A DNA stretch of 5,113 nt, taken from NCBI GenBank assembly GCA_945877725.1, contig CAMDXR010000242.1, positions 1 through 5,113 on the forward strand. Reading direction: 5' to 3'. The stretch comes from Limnohabitans sp. Rim8. Lineage in GTDB: Bacteria > Pseudomonadota > Gammaproteobacteria > Burkholderiales > Burkholderiaceae_C. How positions within the stretch are numbered: the stretch's first letter is position 1; each line of letters opens with the position of its first letter. Under the pieces are notes generated by a model. It saw nothing but the letters and a program-made list of their open reading frames with translations, was not told the origin of the DNA and ran no database searches. Below are positions 1 through 4,919 of this stretch, piece after piece. Position numbers and translations under genes: made by a program.

Positions 1-260
1 CCGAAGGTGGGCTTGCCAGGTTGGCAAAGTTCGTTGTAAACGTGTGTACCTTTTCGAGCCGTTGCACCGGTAAAAGCTTTGTCGATGGCAATCGAAATAC
101 TGCTGACCTTGCCGCCATCCATGCGGTCAAATTTGATTAAATGGCCAGACTCGTCAGTTACAGCGGTGCACATAGGGACGTTCATTTCAGTTGCCTTCGC
201 GGCGGCACCCGCAAGCAAAATGTTGGCTTCTTCAAAAGACAATCGTTTGATGGTGAGCAT
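1..260 (-). CDS. GlcG/HbpS-family (heme-binding-like) protein, partial, N-terminal 86 residues
   Basis: The gene starts at 260 and runs off the left edge, so the C-terminus is missing. The visible protein begins MLTIKRLSFEEANILLAGAA. It then has a TAVTDESGHLIKFDRMDGGK strand-turn-strand block (about residues 33-52), followed by SISIAIDKAFTGATARK (about 55-71). This order is the signature of the GlcG/HbpS/PduO-C fold: an N-terminal helix, 'V.D..G.L..F.RMDG', then 'S...A..KA.TA'. Family members are small (about 130-160 aa) cytoplasmic or exported proteins. Some bind heme or cobalamin, and many sit in catabolic operons (for example glycolate use) with no proven catalytic role. No signal peptide is seen. 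The start is well supported by AGGAGA at 265-270, a few bases upstream of the ATG. It is the last visible gene of the minus-strand cluster, 84 bp after the Bug receptor and behind a terminator-like element. It is probably an accessory protein of the pathway; its ligand cannot be told from the sequence. Confidence 0.85.
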   Translation of the reverse strand, partial: MLTIKRLSFEEANILLAGAAAKATEMNVPMCTAVTDESGHLIKFDRMDGGKVSSISIAIDKAFTGATARKGTHVYNELCQPGKPTF

Positions 261-264
261 GAGC

Positions 265-270
265 TCTCCT
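265..270 (-). promoter_or_regulatory. Ribosome binding site of the GlcG-like gene
   Basis: On the minus strand AGGAGA lies 4 bases before the ATG at 260. It is the strongest Shine-Dalgarno match among the visible genes of the cluster and fixes the start of the GlcG-like gene. It suggests strong independent translation. Confidence 0.7.
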
Positions 271-286
271 ATTGGTTAGGTTGATT

Positions 287-344
287 AAAAAAAAGGGCTT
301 CAGTGATCGATTAAAAATTTTGCGGTTGCGATGTGAAGCAACCC
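287..344 (-). terminator. Terminator-like element with two competing hairpins after the Bug gene
   Basis: Directly after the Bug stop codon the minus strand can form hairpin A: GGTTGC (343-338) with GCAACC (329-324) around an 8-nt loop. This is followed only loosely by a U5 run (317-313). The same left arm can instead form hairpin B. There GGG (344-342) and CTTCA (338-334), separated by a 3-nt bulge, pair with TGAAGCCC (302-295). Hairpin B runs straight into eight U residues (294-287). The two folds share bases and exclude each other. Hairpin B with its U8 tract looks like an intrinsic terminator, although its loop is long (31 nt). It could cut expression of the downstream GlcG-like gene relative to the operon. 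Pairing was read by eye and no folding energy was calculated. Confidence 0.35.
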
Positions 345-1319
345 TTATTGCGGCGTGACGCCAGCTTCAGCAAAGATTTTGGTGTACTTGGCAAAGTCAA
401 CGCTCATCATCTTTTCGAACTCGGCTGGGCTCATGGTCTTAGGCTCAAGGCCGCTTTCAATCATGCTGGCCCGTACCTCGGGCGTTTTGATGATGTCATT
501 GATTTCACGGTTCAGCCTGTCAATGATCTCCTTTGGTGTCCCAGCTGGTGCCACTAGCGCAAACCAACCCGCAGTGCTAAAGCCTGGCACGGTATCCGCA
601 ATAGCAGGAATCTCTGGGTATGCTGACAAGCGCTCAGCACTGGCTACACCGAGGATTTTGAGGGCACCACTTTTGGTGTGTGCAATGACCGATGGCAAGG
701 GGTTGAACATAAACTGCACGCGGCCAGCGAGTAAGTCGGTCATGCCTTGCGAGCTACCTTTGTATTGAATTTGCGTGGTTTTCAGGCCAGCGGCGGAACT
801 GAACATCAAGCCCGCCAAACCTTGGGTCGATGTAGTACCACCCGAGGCCCAATTGAGCTGACCTTGACGAGCCTTGGCATATTGCAAGAACTCCTTCATA
901 TTATTGGCTGGCAAGCTCGAGGGGATCACAAAAAAGAGCGGCGCGTCACCAAACATGGCGACCGCAGAGAAGTCCTTGATGATGTCGTAAGGATGGTTTT
1001 TCATCATCGACTGGGTCATCAAGAACGTTGGCGTGACCAGGCCAAGGGTGTAACCGTCGGCCGGTGCTTTGGCCACCATGGCCATGCCGATGGTGTTGCT
1101 GCCGCCGCCGCGGTTGTCAATCACCACCGACTGCTTAAGGCGGTCTGCAAGCCGCAAGCCCATCAGCCGGGTGACTTGATCAGCGCCACCACCTGCCGCA
1201 TAAGGAACCACAATTTTGATGGGCCGGCTTGGGTAGTTGGTCTGTGCTATGGCAACGGCCGTGAATGCTGCCAGAGTCAATGCGGTCAAAGACCGCAGGG
1301 TATTGAAAATGAAAGTCAT
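345..1319 (-). CDS. Bug-family TTT periplasmic solute-binding receptor
   Basis: This is a periplasmic receptor of the Bug (Bordetella uptake gene)/TctC family, which captures carboxylates for tripartite tricarboxylate transporters or acts as a sensor. From the preferred start the protein has 324 residues, typical of the family. Residues 1-25 form a signal peptide with a hydrophobic core (SLTALTLAAFTAVAIA) and an AIA|Q cleavage site. The mature protein opens with YPSRPIKIVVPYAAGGGADQ (29-48), the hallmark strand and ligand-binding loop. VIDNRGGGSNTIG (66-78) and KAPADGYTL (84-92) follow; these are the other standard Bug signatures. A start 15 bp upstream (1334) is open, but only the inner ATG at 1319 has a GGAG (1332-1329), 9 bases ahead. 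No TctA or TctB membrane genes are visible, as is usual for orphan Bug receptors. The gene follows the aldolase gene in the same direction. The ligand is unknown; a carboxylated pathway substrate is the natural guess. Confidence 0.95.
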   Translation of the reverse strand: MTFIFNTLRSLTALTLAAFTAVAIAQTNYPSRPIKIVVPYAAGGGADQVTRLMGLRLADRLKQSVVIDNRGGGSNTIGMAMVAKAPADGYTLGLVTPTFLMTQSMMKNHPYDIIKDFSAVAMFGDAPLFFVIPSSLPANNMKEFLQYAKARQGQLNWASGGTTSTQGLAGLMFSSAAGLKTTQIQYKGSSQGMTDLLAGRVQFMFNPLPSVIAHTKSGALKILGVASAERLSAYPEIPAIADTVPGFSTAGWFALVAPAGTPKEIIDRLNREINDIIKTPEVRASMIESGLEPKTMSPAEFEKMMSVDFAKYTKIFAEAGVTPQ

Positions 1320-1328
1320 GTTGTTTGT

Positions 1329-1332
1329 CTCC
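1329..1332 (-). promoter_or_regulatory. Ribosome binding site deciding the Bug start
   Basis: GGAG on the minus strand sits 9 bases before the ATG at 1319. It overlaps the alternative upstream ATG (1334-1332, read ATGGAG). No purine-rich motif precedes that upstream ATG, so 1319 is favoured. That start also gives a cleaner signal peptide. Confidence 0.55.
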
Positions 1333-1397
1333 ATTTATTTTGAGTGTCGCTGACTTGAGTGAGTACTGAGCCAATCTCTTGTGGGATACCCTTTTGC

Positions 1398-2294
1398 CTA
1401 GTGCTTAGGCATCAGATCTGTAGTTTTCAAATAAATCTCTAGTGCCTTCAGTTCCTCACCGCGGATAGGCGGGAAGGGTGGGTAGGGATCGCCGGCGGGG
1501 ATGTTGAGGATCTTCATTGCGGCCTTCATCGTTGGCGTTAGGCCATTGTGCATCCAGCGTGCTGGGAACAAGGCAAACTGCAACTGAAGTCGCGCCGCTT
1601 CCTGCATATCGCCTGCCACGAAAGCCTTGATCACCTTGTTGGCCAGCATCGCCGCGGGTGGCGGCAGGGTGATGCCAGAGCCGCCCAACTGCAAGGTGAT
1701 GAGCAGCATTTGCATGGTTGTGAAGTACTTGGCGCGACCACTCAACTCAATCTCTGAGATCAAGCGCGAGACACGCGACAGGTCGCGAGAGCTTTCTTTG
1801 ACGTATTTCACGCGCTCCAATTGCGACAGCTCGATGGTGGCTGGAATAGACACATTGGCGCCAGGGCCTGGGTTCAGATACAGCACCATGGGCAAATGAC
1901 TTTCGCGCGAGACCGCCTCGAAGTAGGCGATCAGTTCGCCTTGGGTGGGTTCGCCACCAAAAGGGCGCAACGGGGCCAACAATTGAACTGCTTCGGCGCC
2001 GATTTTTTCAGCGTAATGCGCCAACTCAATTGCGATCTTGAAGGAAGGGTGCGAAATCCCTACGGCAACAGGGCAACGACCATCGACGAATTCGAGCGTT
2101 TTGGCAATCAGGTTTTTGCGCTCTTCCATTGTCAGGTAGTGGTATTCCTGCGCCTCAACACCGGCGGCAATCACCATGGCGGCATTGCAATCCTCAACAA
2201 CGTAATTCACGCCGGCTTGAAGTGCTTTTTCATCAACCTTCAAATCTGCAGTGAAGGGCGTGAGCGGGGGAACAATCAATCCTGGAAGCTTCAT
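1398..2294 (-). CDS. Dihydrodipicolinate synthase (DapA)/N-acetylneuraminate lyase superfamily enzyme, catabolic type
   Basis: This is a 298-residue class I (Schiff-base) aldolase or hydratase-type enzyme with a TIM-barrel, the usual length for the superfamily. It opens with GLIVPPLTPFTADLKVDEKA (5-24), the standard first strand. The Schiff-base lysine is K166 in YVKESSRD, and the acid/base tyrosine is Y139 in LYLNPGPG. GGSGIT (204-209) matches the late glycine-rich strand. It is unlikely to be lysine-biosynthetic DapA. The GTTGE pyruvate-carboxylate motif is replaced by GVEAQE (45-50), and the arginine of YNxPxRT is missing. The Y-x-N-P order recalls hydratase-aldolases of aromatic degradation (NahE type), though the lysine context is DapA-like. 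The start is supported by GGAT 6 bases upstream. The gene is 30 bp behind a flavin monooxygenase and ahead of a Bug receptor, so it probably cleaves or rearranges an oxo-acid from the same pathway. The exact substrate cannot be assigned. Confidence 0.9.
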   Translation of the reverse strand: MKLPGLIVPPLTPFTADLKVDEKALQAGVNYVVEDCNAAMVIAAGVEAQEYHYLTMEERKNLIAKTLEFVDGRCPVAVGISHPSFKIAIELAHYAEKIGAEAVQLLAPLRPFGGEPTQGELIAYFEAVSRESHLPMVLYLNPGPGANVSIPATIELSQLERVKYVKESSRDLSRVSRLISEIELSGRAKYFTTMQMLLITLQLGGSGITLPPPAAMLANKVIKAFVAGDMQEAARLQLQFALFPARWMHNGLTPTMKAAMKILNIPAGDPYPPFPPIRGEELKALEIYLKTTDLMPKH

Positions 2295-2300
2295 TTTTGT

Positions 2301-2304
2301 ATCC
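2301..2304 (-). promoter_or_regulatory. Ribosome binding site of the aldolase-family gene
   Basis: AAAGGAT on the minus strand has its GGAT core 6 bases before the ATG at 2294. It lies in the 30-bp gap after the monooxygenase stop. No terminator hairpin is seen in this gap, which supports co-transcription. Confidence 0.5.
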
Positions 2305-2324
2305 TTTATTTTTTTTAGTAAGGG

Positions 2325-3584
2325 TCAGACCATGGACGGACGCTTGGCCAGTTCCTTGATTTGAAATCCAGCAACTGCTTTGTAGTTGTCTAAAATTTCT
2401 TGTAGCTCAGTGTTTGAAATGACATCCTCAATCTTATTGAAGCGCTTGCCGCCGGTGCGCTCATAGACCACGCGCAACACGGTGTCTGGTGGGTTGGCGC
2501 GGTTCATCAAAACCACTTTGCCGGTAGCCGCAACGCGCTCCTTGTCGTAGTCTTGCAAGGCATCTGCGTTGACGCCACTGCGCTTGAAACAACCGGCCAT
2601 GTAGCGCGCGTCCAAAATTGACTGGCCGGCGCCGTTAGAGCCGCGTGGGTACATCGGGTGAGCAGCATCGCCCAACAAGGTGACCCGCCCAAAGGTCCAT
2701 GTCGACACTGGGTCTCGGTCAACCATGGGGTAGACCATGTACCGCTCGGTCTTTTGCAGCATTGCAGGCACATCCAGCCAGTCAAACTGCCATTTGGAGT
2801 AGGGCTCAAAGAAGTCTTCGAGCTTGGCTTGGCCATTCCAGTCATAGCTGGTGGGCTTGGGACGCTGCAGTGTTGCAACCCAGTTCATCAGCTGGTTACC
2901 TTCTGCATCGATGTTGTCACGGATGGGGTAGACCATCAATTTGCCCACGGTCATCCAGCCTGCGCGAATGGTGTCTGCGCCGCTGAGGAAAGGCTTGTGC
3001 GAGGTGACGCCACGCCAGACAGTGAGGCCAGAATAAACAGGGTCGCCTTCTTCAGGATAAAACTGCTTGCGCACAGTGGAGCTGACGCCGTCACAGCCAA
3101 CCATGACATTGGCCCGAACCTTGGGCAATGCATTGCCTTCATGATCGTTGAAATAGGCTGTGACTCCGTCATGGTCTTGCGAGACCAAGGTGAACTTGTG
3201 GCCCGTGACCACGCTGTCTGGTCCGAGGCGCTCCAAAACAGCTTTGTACAAGAGCATTTGCAGATCACCGCGATGAATCGAGAACTGTGGCCAAGCATAA
3301 CCAGCGGCAGTCCCTGCGACTTCGCGGTAAATGAGTTGGCCGTGATGATTGAAGTACGACGCGTCCTTGGTTCGGATGCCAACCGCATCCAAAGCGGGTA
3401 GCAGGCCCAACTCGTCGAGTTCGCGTACAGCGTGAGGCAGCAAATTGATCCCTGCGCCGAGAGGCTTGAGTTCTGATACGCCCTCATAAACACGGCAGTT
3501 CACGCCGATTTGGTGCAGGCTTAAAGCCAACACCAGTCCACCAATTCCACCGCCCACAATCATTACATCTGTGTCTTTAATCAT
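2325..3584 (-). CDS. PhzS-like FAD-dependent aromatic monooxygenase
   Basis: This is a class A flavoprotein hydroxylase (UbiH/PHBH superfamily) of 419 residues. It uses FAD, NAD(P)H and O2 to hydroxylate an aromatic or heteroaromatic substrate in the cytoplasm. The motifs come in the expected order: the Rossmann GGGIGG (11-16) with E34 ending the second strand for the FAD ribose; PLGAGIN (41-47); SIHRGDLQM (102-110); the DG motif VGCDGVSSTVR (162-172); and the GD motif LLGDAAHPMYPRGSNGAGQS (303-322), which binds FAD phosphate and ribityl. From remembered sequence, PLGxGIN, PQxSIHRGxLQM and YPMVDRDP resemble the phenazine monooxygenase PhzS more than NicC or salicylate hydroxylase. The extended C-terminus (NYKAVAGFQIKELAKRP) fits the group annotated simply as flavin-dependent oxidoreductase. 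The ATG at 3584 has GGAT 7 bases upstream. It is the first gene after the LysR gene and probably heads the operon. The substrate is unknown, and no phenazine genes are nearby. Confidence 0.92.
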   Translation of the reverse strand: MIKDTDVMIVGGGIGGLVLALSLHQIGVNCRVYEGVSELKPLGAGINLLPHAVRELDELGLLPALDAVGIRTKDASYFNHHGQLIYREVAGTAAGYAWPQFSIHRGDLQMLLYKAVLERLGPDSVVTGHKFTLVSQDHDGVTAYFNDHEGNALPKVRANVMVGCDGVSSTVRKQFYPEEGDPVYSGLTVWRGVTSHKPFLSGADTIRAGWMTVGKLMVYPIRDNIDAEGNQLMNWVATLQRPKPTSYDWNGQAKLEDFFEPYSKWQFDWLDVPAMLQKTERYMVYPMVDRDPVSTWTFGRVTLLGDAAHPMYPRGSNGAGQSILDARYMAGCFKRSGVNADALQDYDKERVAATGKVVLMNRANPPDTVLRVVYERTGGKRFNKIEDVISNTELQEILDNYKAVAGFQIKELAKRPSMV

Positions 3585-3591
3585 GTTTTTT

Positions 3592-3595
3592 ATCC
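3592..3595 (-). promoter_or_regulatory. Ribosome binding site of the monooxygenase gene
   Basis: GGAT on the minus strand lies 7 bases before the ATG at 3584, in the context TTTTGGATAAAAAAC. It is a moderate match, similar to the site in front of the aldolase gene. It supports this start, which also gives the usual few residues before the FAD-binding strand. Confidence 0.45.
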
Positions 3596-3670
3596 AAAAT
3601 TAGCAAGTTGCAAAACCAGGAGAAGGACGCAGCGACTTGCTCGTCGGCTTCAACCTTGCGCTAGCATCGA

Positions 3671-3700
3671 AGTATTCATATTAATGGATATAAAAAACAA
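3671..3700 (-). promoter_or_regulatory. Weak candidate sigma-70 promoter for the monooxygenase operon
   Basis: In the AT-rich part of the 203-bp gap between the LysR and monooxygenase genes, the minus strand reads TTGTTT (3700-3695), an 18-bp spacer and AATACT (3676-3671). These match the -35 and -10 consensus only partly, as expected for an activator-dependent promoter. A start near 3664 would leave a leader of about 80 nt. Other hexamer pairs in this AT-rich stretch are possible, so the position is a proposal. Confidence 0.25.
3673..3690. promoter_or_regulatory. Imperfect inverted repeat overlapping the candidate promoter
   Basis: TATTCAT-ATTA-ATGGATA is a dyad with 6 of 7 positions paired. 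It covers the candidate -10 region and spacer of the monooxygenase promoter, so it could be a second regulator contact or a repressor site. AT-rich DNA yields such dyads by chance, and no T-N11-A is centred on it. Confidence 0.2.
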
Positions 3701-3728
3701 ATCAAAATATAAATAATAAGGGATAGTC

Positions 3729-3743
3729 AGACTTTTTAAGTAT
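3729..3743 (-). promoter_or_regulatory. Candidate LysR-type operator (ATAC-N7-GTCT)
   Basis: The minus strand reads ATACTTAAAAAGTCT. This matches the ATAC-N7-GTAT site of the BenM/CatM/CatR branch of LysR regulators at 7 of 8 specified positions. An inner perfect dyad ACTT-TTT-AAGT (3731-3741) is centred at 3736. That is about 72 bp upstream of the start point proposed for the monooxygenase operon, close to the usual recognition-site position near -65. The mismatch falls on the A of the T-N11-A core, which weakens the call. The adjacent LysR protein is the obvious binder. Confidence 0.35.
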
Positions 3744-3787
3744 TAATTTAGGTTTTGGTGTTAGAGATTAAAAACAGTTCAGGTGCT

Positions 3788-4705
3788 TCAGGCGTCTGGG
3801 GCGGACAGTGTTTTGGCCAAGGACTGCGAGAGCGCTACAAAACGCTTGATCGCTTGCGCATCAACATGACGCCTGTAGGCCAAATTCAGCGGCACCGTGA
3901 CTGCGGTAGGCGGGTCAAAGGGCCGATAAACGACGCTTTTCGGCTGGATGGCATTGAGCGATTGCGGCACCACCGAAATGCCCATGCCGGCCGCCACCAA
4001 CTGAATCGCCGCCATGATGCGGTGCACCTCTTGCACCGCATTAGGCTCAAAACCCGCCTCTCGGCAGCAGTTGATAAAGCTCTCTTTGATACCCGAGCCG
4101 TTGACCTGGCGATACAAAATAAAGGACTCGTCTTTCAGCGTCGCTAAATCTATACCGATGCCCGGAGAAGACGCCAAAGGGTGTTGCACAGGCAGAGCAA
4201 CGACCATGTTTTCTTGGTTCAGGCTGATGCATTCCAGGGTAGCGTATTGAGTCACTGGCGAGCGCACAAAAGCCGCGTCAATACGCTCTTCTTCAACGGC
4301 GCACAATAAGTCATGCGCGGCGCCCTCTTCAATCTCCAGCGATATCAGGGTATGGGCGGCCCGAAAGGCACGGATGATTTTGGGTGTCAGCTCGTGCAGT
4401 GATGCGGAGCTGGTGTAACCAATTCGCATCCGCCCTTCTTCCCCCAAGTCAAAGCGCTGGACCCGTTTGATGGCGTTGTCTGCATGCGTGAGGATTTCAC
4501 GTGCTTCGCTTAAAAAAAGCTTGCCTGCACCATTCAACACAACCCGCTTGCCAACACGATTGAACAAGGTCACACCCAGCTCAAGCTCAAGCGCCTTAAT
4601 TTGCTGACTCAGCGGTGGCTGTTGCATGCGCAAACGGGCCGCAGCACGTGTGATGTGCTCCTCTTCGGCGACGGCTACAAAGTAGCGCAGATGTCTAAGT
4701 TCCAT
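3788..4705 (-). CDS. LysR-type transcriptional regulator
   Basis: This is a LysR-family DNA-binding regulator of 305 residues from the preferred start, the family norm. The N-terminus MELRHLRYFVAVAEEEHITR is typical of the BenM/CatM-like branch. The winged helix-turn-helix spans about residues 17-50 (AAARLRMQQPPLSQQIKALE, then LFNR), with a linker helix to about residue 85. The periplasmic-binding-protein-like effector domain starts at MRIGYTSSASLHELTPKI (93-110). Its S99-S100 loop corresponds to the inducer-contacting loop in BenM-type proteins. An in-frame ATG at 4768 would add 21 residues that do not look like LysR sequence, so the start at 4705 is chosen. No Shine-Dalgarno motif precedes either ATG. 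Unusually for the family, the gene is not divergent from its likely target: it lies upstream of the monooxygenase gene in the same direction. It probably activates that operon with a pathway intermediate as inducer, which is inference. Confidence 0.93.
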   Translation of the reverse strand: MELRHLRYFVAVAEEEHITRAAARLRMQQPPLSQQIKALELELGVTLFNRVGKRVVLNGAGKLFLSEAREILTHADNAIKRVQRFDLGEEGRMRIGYTSSASLHELTPKIIRAFRAAHTLISLEIEEGAAHDLLCAVEEERIDAAFVRSPVTQYATLECISLNQENMVVALPVQHPLASSPGIGIDLATLKDESFILYRQVNGSGIKESFINCCREAGFEPNAVQEVHRIMAAIQLVAAGMGISVVPQSLNAIQPKSVVYRPFDPPTAVTVPLNLAYRRHVDAQAIKRFVALSQSLAKTLSAPDA

Positions 4706-4744
4706 AGGAATATTTTGATACGCGCCATTTCCACTTGTGTGCCC

Positions 4745-4891
4745 ATGGCGATGCTTCTGAAAGAGCATGAATTGATTGTCTCAATCAAGCCATTGTTGCA
4801 GATCTTATCTGTCTCAACAAATCAAACAGATCAAACCAAGTTAAAACGTATCGAAGTTACCCTCGAGCAATGTTTGCAAAAAGTGGTTTAA
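4745..4891 (+). CDS. Doubtful small ORF between the LysR and Stealth genes (48 aa)
   Basis: A plus-strand frame from the ATG at 4745 (or 4751) encodes 48 residues, ending in the helix-prone, polar stretch KLKRIEVTLEQCLQKVV. I do not recognise it. In favour: the composition is protein-like, and its stop overlaps another ATG (TAATG, 4889-4893), as in coupled genes. Against: there is no ribosome binding site, it lies in a divergent promoter region, and a perfect palindrome (4772-4788) falls inside it. The same frame runs back to 4601 antisense to the LysR gene, so its openness there is probably a shadow. It may be non-coding or a gene remnant. Confidence 0.15.
   Translation: MAMLLKEHELIVSIKPLLQILSVSTNQTDQTKLKRIEVTLEQCLQKVV
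4772..4788. promoter_or_regulatory. Perfect 7-3-7 palindrome, candidate operator upstream of the LysR gene
   Basis: TTGATTG-TCT-CAATCAA is a perfect inverted repeat lying 67-83 bp upstream of the LysR start codon. Its place in the gap between the divergent LysR and Stealth genes fits an operator for autoregulation or for a regulator of the Stealth gene. The dyad does not place T and A at the symmetric T-N11-A positions, so the binder need not be LysR. No U-tract follows on either strand, so it is not a terminator. Confidence 0.4.
4777..4836 (+). repeat. Short direct repeats in the LysR-Stealth intergenic region
   Basis: TGTCTCAA occurs at 4777-4784 and again at 4810-4817, 33 bp apart, roughly three helical turns. 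ATCAAAC occurs at 4821-4827 and 4830-4836, 9 bp apart. ATCAA also follows the first TGTCTCA and appears at 4924 and 4931. The clustering may mark regulator half-sites, or it may be chance in A-rich sequence. Confidence 0.3.
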
Positions 4892-4919
4892 TGCCCATTT
4901 GTGATCCAACTATTTCATT

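Noticed and set aside
333..557. Plus-strand 74-aa open frame
   Set aside because: It is antisense to the end of the Bug gene, with no ribosome binding site and no recognisable family.
1320..1334. Five-residue longer start for the Bug receptor at 1334
   Set aside because: There is no ribosome binding site ahead of it, while the inner ATG has GGAG at good spacing and gives a normal signal peptide.
747..1343. Plus-strand 198-aa open frame
   Set aside because: It is antisense to the Bug receptor, rich in His, Arg and Gln in a low-complexity way, with no domain. It is a shadow of the real gene.
1384..1392. GGGTATCCC mini-palindrome after the aldolase gene as a terminator
   Set aside because: The stem is only three base pairs with a three-base loop, and no U-tract follows on the minus strand.
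1821..2318. Plus-strand 165-aa open frame
   Set aside because: It is antisense to the aldolase-family gene and has no family resemblance.
2658..3401. Plus-strand 247-aa open frame
   Set aside because: It lies wholly antisense to the monooxygenase, whose motifs are clear, and it has no recognisable domain. It is open only because of the codon composition of the other strand.
2951..3493. Second minus-strand frame (180 aa) inside the monooxygenase
   Set aside because: It is a shifted reading of the same strand. Its sequence is Ser/Ala-rich without motifs, while the overlapping frame has all the flavoprotein motifs.
4706..4768. 21-residue N-terminal extension of the LysR protein from the ATG at 4768
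   Set aside because: The extension is His/Gly-rich and unlike LysR N-termini. The family start MELRHLRYF begins at 4705, and neither start has a better ribosome binding site.
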